The notes under the pieces are model-generated. The model searched no databases and was not told the origin of the DNA. It saw only the letters and a program-made list of their open reading frames with translations. Below, piece after piece: positions 13,070-26,704 of a DNA stretch of 64,000 bases. A program made the position numbers and the translations under genes. This DNA comes from Epinephelus fuscoguttatus (Eukaryota > Chordata > Actinopteri > Perciformes > Serranidae): the NCBI RefSeq assembly GCF_011397635.1, contig NC_064765.1:31152632-31216631 (forward strand), in the 5' to 3' direction. How positions within the stretch are numbered: position 1 is the stretch's first letter; every line of letters begins with the position of its first letter.

Positions 13070-13728
13070 ACAGACAAATCTTTATATCCACTGAGCACAT
13101 GCTGAATTTGCGCAACAGCGTGTTTGCTTGAGCATAAATTTTTCGACATTGTCTATGAATATCCTTATCATCGGAGAGATCATTTGTCACGTAGTGACCG
13201 AGATATTTCACCTCATCACACTCTGTGAGGGCTGAGTCTCACAGAAAAAAATCAGGAAAGATTGATTGTCTGTCTTCCCTACTACGGACAATCATCACAT
13301 TGCTTTTCTTTGCATTATACTTAATGTCAAATTCAGTACCATACTGTGAATATATCTTCAGCAGATGCTGGAGACCAGCACTATATGGACAAAAGATAAC
13401 AAGATCATCAGCATACATTATGTGATTGATGAGAGTATCTCCTACCATGCATCCTGTGCCACAATTATTTAACTGGACAGAAAAGTCCTCCATATAGATG
13501 TTAAACAGGACTGGTGATAAAATCGCCCCTGCCGAACACCATTGGTTACATGGAATGGGGCAGATATAGAGTTTCCCCACTTTACTCTCATAGTCTGTTT
13601 CGCATACCAGCACACCAGGATTCTACCTAGGTATCCAGGAACACCTCTCTGACACAGTTTATTAAATAACTTTTCATGGTTTATGGTTTATGCGATCAAA
13701 TGCTTTTGATGCATCAAATAATAACCAG
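13070..13728 (-). mobile_element. Rex1/Babar-like LINE fragment (reverse transcriptase, degenerate)
   Basis: Minus-strand translation gives the reverse-transcriptase order DASKAFDRINH, then a QRGVPGYLGRILVCWYA-like segment, then ILSPVLFNIYMEDFS, then the catalytic-type box HIMYADDLVIFCP (Tyr-Ala-Asp-Asp), and finally KYLGHYVTNDLSDDKDIHRQC. This series is typical of the Rex1/Babar family common in teleosts. A stop codon near 13239 interrupts an otherwise continuing frame, there is at least one frameshift between the first blocks, and the endonuclease and 3' end are missing. It is a dead 5'-truncated copy in the gap between RSRP1 and MGST3. Confidence 0.85.
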
Positions 13729-13860
13729 TAACCAATAATTTGCAGAAGTGTTTGGATCCACAGTCAAAAGTGGGAAGTGAAAATAGGGTAAAGTGCAGAA
13801 TGCAGTGATTGCAAAAAAATAAAATAAATAAATAAAAGCTAAAAAACAAACCATAAGCAA

Positions 13861-13912
13861 GTTATTATTATTATTGTTATTATCATTATTATTATCAGTA
13901 GTAGTAGTAGTA
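13861..13912. repeat. Microsatellite (ATT)n followed by (GTA)n
   Basis: Imperfect trinucleotide runs of TTA/ATT, then a short GTA run, about 200 bp upstream of the MGST3 start region. Confidence 0.8.
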
Positions 13913-14131
13913 ACGTTAGTATAAAGGGGAAAGATTTTAATGGTACACCGTTGAAATATAACCTCGTCAGACACGAGATCTCGCGGTATTTTATGTAACC
14001 TCGACTCTGTTTACTTTGTTACTTCCTGCGTCTTCTCTTGGCTCCCGCTACATATTCGCTTGCCGTGTGGTTTGATTTGCACGCCTCCGTGTTCTGAAAA
14101 CTTGAAACGCAGGCTGACACACCGAGCAAAG

Positions 14132-15666
14132 ATGGACATCCTGACTGTACTGCCGTCCAGCTTTGGATATGCCATATTTACCTATCTCTATAGCTGGATC
14201 ATGCTGGGGTATTTAGCAGTCAAGGTTGGGGCTGCCAGGAAGAAATACGACGTGAAGGTATTTAAAATTTGACTTTTAGTGGAACATAATGGCAACAAAT
14301 TAAAGAAAAGTCAATGCTGGATATGTGTAATTGCATTGGATCGTTTTTAATGTGTGTTTCTAGGTATTTATATTATGTTTAATCTTCATTTTTCTTTGCA
14401 GTACCCCACTATGTACAGTGACAAGGAGCAGGTGTTCAACTGTATCCAGAGGGCACATCAGAACACTCTAGAAGTGTACCCTCAGTGGCTTGTTTTCCAG
14501 ACCATTGCAGCTCTTGTCTACCCGGTATGTATCATTTTTACACATCTAAACATACATAGCCACAAATTACTTTGTGTGTGTGTTTTCTATATTCTTTTGT
14601 CATACTAGTAGGGCAACTACATCAGGTGTGTGGGAAGGGCAAGCAACTGTCATGATCTTTGGCATGGATTCTCCAGATAACAGAGTAGTCAAGCAGAAAG
14701 ACAGTGTCATAGTGACAAAGCATTTTTTCATCACCCCTGTAGTTTCCAGATGTTTGTAATTCTTTTTTTCTTTGTTTCCAATCATAGTTATCAGCATCTG
14801 TGCTGGGGGCAATCTGGGTGACCAGCAGGTTTTCTTATGCCTGGGGCTACTATACAGGAGGTAAGACTTTGTGTTAATGTAATGTGTAAGGATTTATTTA
14901 AGAGCAAAAGCACCTAAACTCAGTCTGCCCACTCTTTCTTGACATAATGCATTTAAAATACAGATGTCAATGTTATTTTTATCTATGTGTTGATTGCAAT
15001 ATAGCACATAGTCCAAAGTTTTATAGAGGCCCTTAAGAAATAAAACACAATCTACCACTGCACTGCTAATAAGGTAGGCAATAAAATTACTCCAATACAG
15101 AGCGGTGTAATTTCATCCTGTCATTCTTGTAAGAGATTTAACTGGCCATAAGTCATTTTTAATTTCCTGAAAATAATACTCATAATATTATAGGATTAGC
15201 AGTGTAAAGGTTGCAGTCCAGGTGTTGCAGAGGTTACAGTACAGTGATTGGTAGACCACTTTTGTCACTCTTCATCTAGTTTTGTTCAATCATTTACAGA
15301 AGATAGCATTGAGCAAATGGTAGTAAAAAAAATAAAACATGCATCAGTGGGGTCTAACTCATTGTAACTGCTTAAATTAAATGGTTTCAAACAAGAAATT
15401 AAATGTGTAATTTGCAAAATAGTAGGTGTGAATTCTAAAATCAGACCAAAAGGGTGAATCCCTATGAACAATGTTAGCATTTCTTTTAGTGTATTGTGTG
15501 AATTGTATTAGTTGATACCTCATATAGTTCTGTTTTGGTGAAATCTGTTTCATGTTTTATTCCAGATCCAGCCAAGAGGATGAATGGGGCCTATGGCTAC
15601 ATTGGATACTTTGGCGTCATCATTCTGTCCATATCTGTAGCCTTGCAATTGCTTGGAGTCTTTTAA
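14132..15666 (+). CDS. mgst3: Microsomal glutathione S-transferase 3
   Basis: A MAPEG-family integral membrane enzyme of the ER, which in mammals has glutathione transferase/peroxidase and leukotriene C4 synthase activity. Coding exons are 14132-14257, 14402-14524, 14788-14860 and 15566-15666, joining in frame to 140 aa (human MGST3 is 152). The start MDILTVLPSSFGYAIFTYLY matches the family N-terminus. The MAPEG motif FNCIQRAHQNTLEVYP is at residues 54-69, with Arg59, Asn63 and Glu66 in the pattern conserved for glutathione binding. Four hydrophobic segments are visible. The protein stops at QLLGVF, so the longer cysteine-containing tail of human MGST3 is absent. In human the gene is on 1q, not in this block. 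Fish carry more than one mgst3 paralogue, and I cannot say which this is. Confidence 0.95.
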
Positions 15667-15861
15667 GACAATTGTCATCGTGTTTACTCATTAGCCTGGC
15701 TTTGCATGGCATTTTTGAAATTTGTAAACTATAAAGTAGCTGTACAGTTCTTTATATACTAATTTCAAATCATGATGATCAACATATTTTTAGGGACCAC
15801 TAACTTTATATCTTTCAATTACAGTTTTTGTTGTGAATGTCTTCTCAATGTGATCACTGAA

Positions 15862-15867
15862 AATAAA
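15862..15867 (+). terminator. MGST3 polyadenylation signal
   Basis: AATAAA 196 bp after the MGST3 stop codon, the first canonical signal downstream. Confidence 0.65.
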
Positions 15868-15899
15868 GTAGATGCTGACTGAGCCCCAGATATGTTGTC

Positions 15900-16920
15900 T
15901 GAAGTAATCTTTTCACAGTTGCAGGAATAACGGTCTGTGAATAATGAAAGGCCCCCATGTGACTCACACATGATGTGTGAGGCACAAATCTCCCCCTAGA
16001 GTGTAAAGCAAATGGCTTCAGGAACATTTACAGGTCATTTTCACAAATAATAATAAATCTTAGAAAATGTTATGTTTGGTTATTTGAGAAGAAACAACTT
16101 TCTAACATGAAGGTTAGATTTTACCTCTTTTGTGTCAATAAATAGCAGGTTTTAAACAATTTTTAGCTGCTCTGCACCCACATATTAAACCACAAATTAA
16201 GCAGTCAAACACAAATTGGCCTATATACAAGTAACTAAAATACACATAAATCCCTTGTTTATCATTGTCTCTTTCATATATATGTATTTTTTCATTAGTC
16301 AGTTCTTATTGTAATCGTATTTAAGTATTTATTGTTTGTATTATTGCTTATATGTTAAATTAGTTACAAAGGAACTCGTGTATTATTTTCAGGATGGAGG
16401 CCAGCATGTGTTGCAGTCTGCAAGAGGTTCACAAATAAATGTGAAAAGTCACTACAAAAGGCTCATCCACGGCGTTACGTTCACGAACTAGTACTAAGCT
16501 CGTACTTCCAGCATAAAAACCATAAGTAACGTGTGTGCAGCAATTTTCTTTGGAAATGACCAAGAAAATTGCTACGGTGTCGGCTTTGTATAGTTTGGTG
16601 ATTGTCTGTAACATAGGTAGCACATATTTTCAGTGTTTGTTTTACTGCGCTGTTGTATTACACTGAAGAAAGTGCGCATGTAGTACGTTGTTCAATATTT
16701 CACCATTGCTAGTAAAAAATAGTTATACGGTGATCCTATCCACTACCATGCGCTCATTTATTGGTCACATCTTTTCCCTAATCCAAGTCATTTAACGTAG
16801 ATTATAAGATTTTTGGTTGGTTCATTTCATATGTTTTTAATATGGCACAAATTCCCATTTTCTCCACTAACCCTGAAGGCACCAATAGCAACAGCGTCTT
16901 AGAGGCTTCCTCATCAAATG
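15900..16920. other. MGST3-TMEM50A intergenic region
   Basis: AT-rich spacer between two genes on the same strand. I see no gene and no clearly bounded repeat. A minus-strand open stretch at 16429-16623 resembles nothing I know. Confidence 0.45.
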
Positions 16921-16929
16921 GGTGTGTAG

Positions 16930-17014
16930 GAACTGCGCATGTGCACGACCGAGCTCTATCGGAAGCAAAGTCGGGCTTATCCGGGGGGTTCACATCAAAA
17001 ACCGAAAATAAAAG
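16930..17014 (+). other. TMEM50A non-coding first exon (putative)
   Basis: A good donor (AAAAG followed by GTAAGA) at 17015 ends a candidate leader exon. The coding exon has an acceptor (CTCCCAG) at 17559, five bases before its ATG, so a spliced 5' UTR is expected. The 5' limit is a guess. GCTAAC/AACGTT words occur just downstream, at 17202-17210. Confidence 0.45.
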
Positions 17015-17458
17015 GTAAGAATCCCTTTGAAAATGTCACAAGAACCCAGTATTGCTGTTGGGGTGTGTGTTTTAGCTCGACACTACCGCTGTCGTTATGC
17101 TCTTATTTCTACCAACTTCGTAGCTAGGAGAAACCTTCAAGGAAATGTTTGCTCGTGCCAAAGCGATGAACAAAAGGAACCGACGACACAGCCCTGTTTT
17201 TAGCTAACGTTACTGCATGAACACACACACGTTATGGATTTACAACTATAAAGTAGCTACCTCGACAGCCTTGTTGTCGAACAGATGTAACCGAGCTTTA
17301 TTGTAAAAATAGTTGGTGATCGTTGGTGCTTGGTATATAAGCTAGGGAGTTAAGCATCATCCCTACTGAACAGCGATTGCGCACAAACATATACAAAACA
17401 ATTATAGTTGATCTCAGTTATGGTATTAGTTTTGGGTGAGATTGAATGTGATACTTAA

Positions 17459-20842
<3,384 letters not shown>

Positions 20843-21365
20843 TGGAGTCTGTGTGTCTTCATGTTCACTGTTTATACACTCTGCTTTCAATATTGTACAA
20901 CACAATATGCTTTAGTGGTTATTTACTTTATATATAATACTTTTTTTAGCTTTCAAATTAACATGTTTAATTTATATTGTGTGCTGTATAATGGCTAAAT
21001 CATAACTAAGCACAAGTTTTCCTTTAAAGTTTTGACTATTTTCAAATGTGGCACATCTCTAAATGTGTCTATTTGCACTCAGACAGTGTAGCCATGTTGT
21101 TGTAATGGATTACAACTTGTGTTTAACGAAATGTGTATTTTGGGAGCTTTACTTCTCCAAACTGTCCACATTTACTTATTTTTATGACACCCTTTAATTT
21201 GAACAGTCTGTTAAGTGGGAACAACATAAATTATTGTGGTACAAAATATCATTGAGGGCAATATATCATATTACTGTACACATTAACTGAATGTATCCAT
21301 ATGGGGTTGTTTGTATTTTAATGAAAGAACTCTATGTCAGCTCTGAAACTTTGCAGTCAATCACA
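20843..21365. other. TMEM50A 3' UTR / convergent gap to the RH gene
   Basis: AT-rich sequence between the convergent 3' ends. I found no canonical AATAAA on the plus strand here, so the TMEM50A mRNA may use a variant signal or overlap the RH 3' end. Confidence 0.4.
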
Positions 21366-21371
21366 TTTATT
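21366..21371 (-). terminator. RH gene polyadenylation signal
   Basis: TTTATT on the plus strand (AATAAA on the minus), about 335 bp after the RH stop codon. Plausible 3' end near 21350. Confidence 0.45.
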
Positions 21372-21704
21372 GGTAAAGGTTAAAAAGCTCACACTGCTCA
21401 CATGATGTCAACAAAGGTTTCACAACTATATGGTATTATATGTGTACTGGAGGTTTGTATTTGACTGCAACGCTTATCAACCATGGCAGCATTAAACAGA
21501 AACATACTGGGCACTAAATGAGTCTGTATTCATGCTTTCACAGTTCAATGTTGATTTTTTTTTTTTTTTTTTAATCCTAGTCTTGCACACATAAAAAACA
21601 TCTAATAACTTGTATGAAATTATATACATTGATATGAATGCACACACAAAAAAAATAGTTTGTACTTCCAGGATCAGACTTGATCTATTTCTTTTCCTGT
21701 CTTC

Positions 21705-22370
21705 TTATTTGTGCACAGCAAGATTGGGAAACTGCAAAACATGAAAACATTTTGTTCAGTTTTATGAAGTTACCTTTCTTCACATAATAGCACAACACAA
21801 CATAATAAGTCAATTTCTGTGCAGTATCATTATAGATAAGTAGATGAAGGCCCAATCCCAATGTCCCCCTTGTAAGGCCTTAAACCCTGAACCCTCAGGG
21901 ACCTAACGCACATCATCTGGTAAATGTTTGAGTGCGAAAGGCTGCAAGGGTGTGAAATGTTACGGATAGGAATCGGACAGCTCTATGGCATGACATATCA
22001 TGTTACCTTGGTAATACCAAAACATGTTATAATTGGTTTAACTGTGGATTTGGGACTTTTTATTTTATGGTTTTTACCTTCTTTACAGCTAAGGCACCTC
22101 ATTGGTCAGTACCTGATTTGAATGTCTCCCAGGCTCTTGCCTTACAGAGTGGACAGGAGCCAATTGTCAGATAATCAAATTAGTCATTTTTGTCAAAACA
22201 GCATCATTAGGCGAAATCAAAAGAAATGCTTGATGAATAAACTAGGTATGTAACACAGCATTCCTCTGATTTCATGTGTTTTTTATGGGCCATCTGAAAT
22301 CTCAATGTAGTGTTTCTGTGTAAATTTAATATGCCAGGCTTAACACCTATGTGCCAGTCTGCCTTCTTTA

Positions 22371-22405
<35 letters not shown>

Positions 22406-25351
22406 TTGTTCCTTTTTTTTTTTTTTTTTTTTTTAATACTTCTTGGCTTTCCCTGGTAACCCTGTGTTATACTGTCGTAACGCAATGAATTGTGGGTTAT
22501 TCTCTCAAGCAAAGCCTGCAGAAATGTGGGCTTTCGTAAAGTGCCTACAGGCCTCAACATGACGATGGGAGTGTCCTCACGCACTTCAAGATTTATCAGT
22601 GGGACAGCCCTAAACCCTCACACACTCTTGCAGGAATGTGCATCGATGTCTTTAAGTGTGGAGATTGGAACTGGGCCAAAGTCTTGACTGCCTACCTCCC
22701 AGAAAGCCTGATCATCAAAACATTTCTTGTTTTGGGGCGTTCTCCAAAAGTTCCACTTCAGTAGGAGTCCTTGAAACAACGACATAAAAGTCATTTGGAA
22801 AGCTTATAAATGGTGAGCATACTTCATAATATGGTGACGATATAAATCTGTGGTTGTCAACCTCTATATTGTTGCACACTACAAAATGAGGTGACACGAG
22901 GTGCCCTCTGGATTTCAGTAAAATACTAAAAAACCTAAAGTAAGATATGTGTAGGGTCAAATTTCACTGATGATGGCATCCTGTTCCAACTAAATAATTC
23001 AAACTGGACCTTCTGTCTTCTAGTATGATTGTGCCAGACTGTTGATAATAGAAACATTACTGAAGAGACAATTTACCTGTAACGATTCCCATGGACAGAC
23101 TCAGAGTGATGGTGATGAGGAGAGTACAAATGTGAAATACAGCAAACCGGATTGCCCTACGAAACAAAGGACAAATTACACAGACCGTCGCTACTTTTGT
23201 GTGTTCCAACACAATCACACAATTAACGTTCTTACGTTGTGTGATCGTCACAGTCTTTAATCTGTAGAAAGAGATGTGCCAGCCATCCCAGTAGACCAGG
23301 TAGTCCATGTGTGCTCAGGACAGCACAGGTGTCATGGCACTCAAATGCAAGCAGCATGTGGATCTGGAAAATAAGAACTTATGATGAGATGTGATATATA
23401 GATTAAGGGGTACATGCGTCCATGTGGTGATCCAAACCTTGAGGTATCGGAATCCAATGGTCGATACAAGAGCAGCAGTGAATCCGATTGTCATGGCTTC
23501 CCATGGCTGATGAATCGCAGACATGGAAACCCCAACAGCAACACCGCCAGCAAAGATGCATGACTGCATATGGATCTGACAAATGAGTGACAATATATGC
23601 TACATTATCAATGAGATCTCATTACGTGAACTGATTGAGTTTTGTAGTGGCTCCTCTGGTACTTAAACAGGTACTCTTCAGCCAATAGTGACTCTGTTCC
23701 TGAAAGGGCATAATGTTGTCTTAACATATCAAGTGTCATACCGGGTTTAGTTTTCCCTTGGGGCTGGAGAGCACAGACACACCAGCTGCTGTTACAGCAC
23801 TGACAGCCAGGGCCAGGTAGGTGCTGAGAACGGCTCCTAGCTTCTTCCCAGGACCATGACTGTCCACAAGGACTGAATTAAAACTGGGCCAAAACATCCA
23901 GAGAAACACGATCCCTGGAGGACAGAGAATTCAGATTCTGCTTTAATAAGGTAGATGTTTTCTAATGCAGGGTTTAAACTTAACTCTCCAGTTGTTAGCA
24001 GTCTCCATTAGCTATCCCACTTACTGCACCATCCTACAAAAGCATATCTAGCAGTTACATCAGAAAACCATAGCCTAAACCTCACCCAACATGGAGAATA
24101 ATCCTGTTTTGCGGTCAAATTTCTCTTTTTCAAATCGCTGCTCGGATCCTTTCCGATACAGGATCCAGGTCAGCATGAGTCCAAAGAAGGCCCCAAAGAT
24201 GTGAAGCAGCATGATGCTGTTCAGAGGCTGGGCCTTAGAGGTAGAAAACAGCATTATAAGCATATGCCTGGCCTGAGGTACTAATGTAAATGTGAAACAC
24301 AGGATTTAAAGTTGCTTACACTCAGCAGAGTCTGGAGGAGCCATTCATTCAGGATAAACCCTGACACCTCCAGTAGGGCGATGAGGATGAGGTGGACAGG
24401 GTTAGTCTTCCCCAGCACAGCTCCAATTGAAATGAGGGCAGAGGCTGCACACATCTCAGCAACTATTAAGCTATATTCAGACATTATAACCACTGACTTA
24501 TATATGTGAAATATGTATTTTAGATTTGTGATATGTTTACAGTTTTGTTGATGTTTAATATTTTTATTTGCAATATATGCTATAGGACTGTATAAGGACA
24601 AATAGAGATCATTTGTGCAAACAAATGTGTGAAACCAGTTTAAAAAAATTGAAAAAAATGGCTGCTTCAACAGATGACCTACCTTCTCAAGTTTATCCTG
24701 ATTTTTCCTCTGTAATACCAGGATTCAATTCCATTGAGTATTACTGCCCACTGGGTGGCCACGACAGCCACAAGGAGGTTGAATCCAGCGCCACTGAAAC
24801 CATACCGCACTAGAAAAGTGCATAAGAAGCCAAAACCTAGAATCACCATCACATTCACATCCTGGAACTCTGCAAGAGAAAAGAAGTAGGTGTCAAAAAG
24901 CGTCAAACACTTGAATCACAATACAATATACGAAACAGATACTTTTACTGTGTCTCTGCATGCTTGCAGCCTAATTTTCAGGAAACAACCCAGGTCATCT
25001 GCTACTAAAGAACCAGTTGCATGAGCTTATCACTGACCAACAGCAATAACTGCAGCCCCTCCCCATGCTATTAGATCCTGGTATTATATTAATCTTTTTT
25101 TAAAGAACCTATATGCAGTATAGCTTAATTTTTTCACTGGTGAGTTATTCACCTGACCTTTCAACCCCAACTGCCCCCCCTCCCTTCCCAAACTACTTAC
25201 CAGAGTAAACGCTCCTGAAGGTAATTGCATCTACTTTTACATTGCTTTCGATCTCAGTGCAAAACGCATATATGACAATGAACCCTGTCTGCAGAAACAG
25301 CAGTAAAGGTGCCAGACGAAAGCGTAAACTCGGTGCGTATTGAGGAGCCAT
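21705..25351 (-). CDS. rhd: Rh blood-group protein, Rh30 type (RHD/RHCE orthologue)
   Basis: A twelve-span membrane protein of the Amt/Rh ammonium-transporter superfamily, found in red cells in mammals. Ten minus-strand coding exons: 25351-25201, 24869-24683, 24470-24320, 24233-24086, 23914-23742, 23575-23438, 23363-23236, 23156-23077, 22769-22696 and 21731-21705. They total 1257 nt (418 aa; human RhD 417). Lengths 187, 151, 148, 138, 80, 74 and 27 for exons 2, 3, 4, 6, 8, 9 and 10 equal those of human RHD as I know them. Key segments: start [22 protein letters not shown] with His174; [39 protein letters not shown] with His335; and a [17 protein letters not shown] ending that parallels human YFDDQVFWK/FPHLAVGF. 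His174 and His335 sit at the two conserved pore-histidine positions, which human RhD/RhCE lack. Intron 9 is enlarged by a transposon. The symbol is by synteny and family; rhce would be equally fair for a single-copy gene. Confidence 0.94.
21849..22677. mobile_element. Terminal-inverted-repeat DNA transposon remnant in RH intron 9
   Basis: The left end GGCCCAATCCCAAT (21849-21862) pairs with the right end, whose reverse complement is GGCCCAGTTCCAAT (22664-22677), 12 of 14 matching. Inner sequence near both ends also pairs loosely (segments with AAACCCTGAACCCTC and AAACCCTCACAC). It encodes no transposase. I could not fix a target duplication, so the superfamily is open. It separates RH exon 9 from the nine-codon exon 10. 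Confidence 0.55.
22373..22434. repeat. (AT)n microsatellite followed by a T-run
   Basis: About 14 AT units, a short spacer, then about 22 consecutive T. It lies inside the transposon remnant in RH intron 9. Confidence 0.9.
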
Positions 25352-25369
25352 TGGAGATGTTCTTTGCGC

Positions 25370-26220
25370 AGAGTGTACTTAACTTCCAACTGACGCATGT
25401 GTGGCCCAGGCGCTTTGAACAGGGTGCAACATCCTTTCGCTTTTATCAGCTGCTGGGCATGAACAGGTCTGTCGAGACCAGCAGGTCTAGCGGGATAAGC
25501 CGCCCCCCCCCAAAAAACAGGCCACTGTCGATTGGCACGAGACACAAGTTACAGTAGAGTAGAAATGGCAGAGCCTGTAACTTTTTTTTTCATTACATCA
25601 CAATTCATAATTAATCTGGAATACATACAACTGTTATTGATGTACACATTTCAATTTTTCACTAATTAAGACATGACTAGTTATCATGGGCTCATGACAA
25701 AACCAAATACAGCATCATAAGCCTATCATCTAGACTGTTAGCGTTAATAGGTTAATTGGCATCCTTAGAATACGTATGCCATAAAATACAATCACAAATT
25801 GCACCGCAAATGTGTATCATATCGATTTGTATCGTTGCTACAAACACTAAGGTCACTTTAGTTTTGTCCATACATCTTTGAAACAAAATCTCATACGCTT
25901 TTATTTTTTATCATGCTTCTTTGTTATGGTCCTAAGGCAATGATTAACAAAAAGCCATGTAAAATTCATCATATTATAAGCAACAACTGCAACCCACACT
26001 TTTTAGTCAAACACGCACACGCGCGTACACTATGCACACATTTTAACCTGGCAACAAAACATAGATGGCATACAAGGCCTTGGGGCATGTCTGTCAAAGA
26101 CCCACACACAAAGGACCTGATATAAATAACCTCCGTATGTCGGAATGACTGTTCTTGTGTCACGCACAAAGGGAATTTTGTCCCAAAGACCGCATTTTCT
26201 GCTCATAATAAACCAAAGCT
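25370..26220. other. RH-MACO1 divergent intergenic region
   Basis: Spacer between the RH start (minus) and the MACO1 promoter (plus). Mostly AT-rich, with no gene seen. The RH 5' UTR and promoter must begin just above 25351. Confidence 0.45.
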
Positions 26221-26224
26221 AAAA

Positions 26225-26704
26225 CCTCTGACCCCGCCTCCATGATCAGCTCATTGGTCAATCGCTTCTGCCCGATTTGTCCACAAAGATCTGATTGGTT
26301 TAACGGCGAGACGTTGCACACACAACGTCCCTCGCCTCCTCGCTCTCCCCTGTTGTCTTTGGCGGAGGAGGACTGAGCGACCGGCCACGGTGCAACGTAA
26401 ATGGCTCTTCTCTGTATCCGTCAAAGAGAGAGGCCTCGGCGGATAGATTGATTGGATATACTAGCCGTCTGACAAGTGGACGTACGTAAAATACAGCGCG
26501 GTTTGGGCTTATTGAGTCTGCGCTAACAGAAAAAGAGGAGGTTCCCGAATAGAGTCCTTTATTTATTTCTTTGTTTCCAGTGAGGGAAAAATAATAACAG
26601 CGACATATACCACAGGCACTTCATTTATTATCTTTGTCCGTATACACAAGAAAACTGGATAAGATTACAGTGGTTACTCGAAGGCCAAAGCCAAGGGGAG
26701 GAGG
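26225..26704 (+). promoter_or_regulatory. MACO1 promoter and 5' UTR
   Basis: A CpG-rich stretch after a long AT-rich spacer. It carries a GC-box-like CCCCGCCTC near 26232 and two ATTGG elements (inverted CCAAT boxes) near 26253 and 26294. These features are typical of a TATA-less housekeeping promoter. The transcription start probably lies between 26340 and 26400; the exact site is not shown by sequence. Confidence 0.5.
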
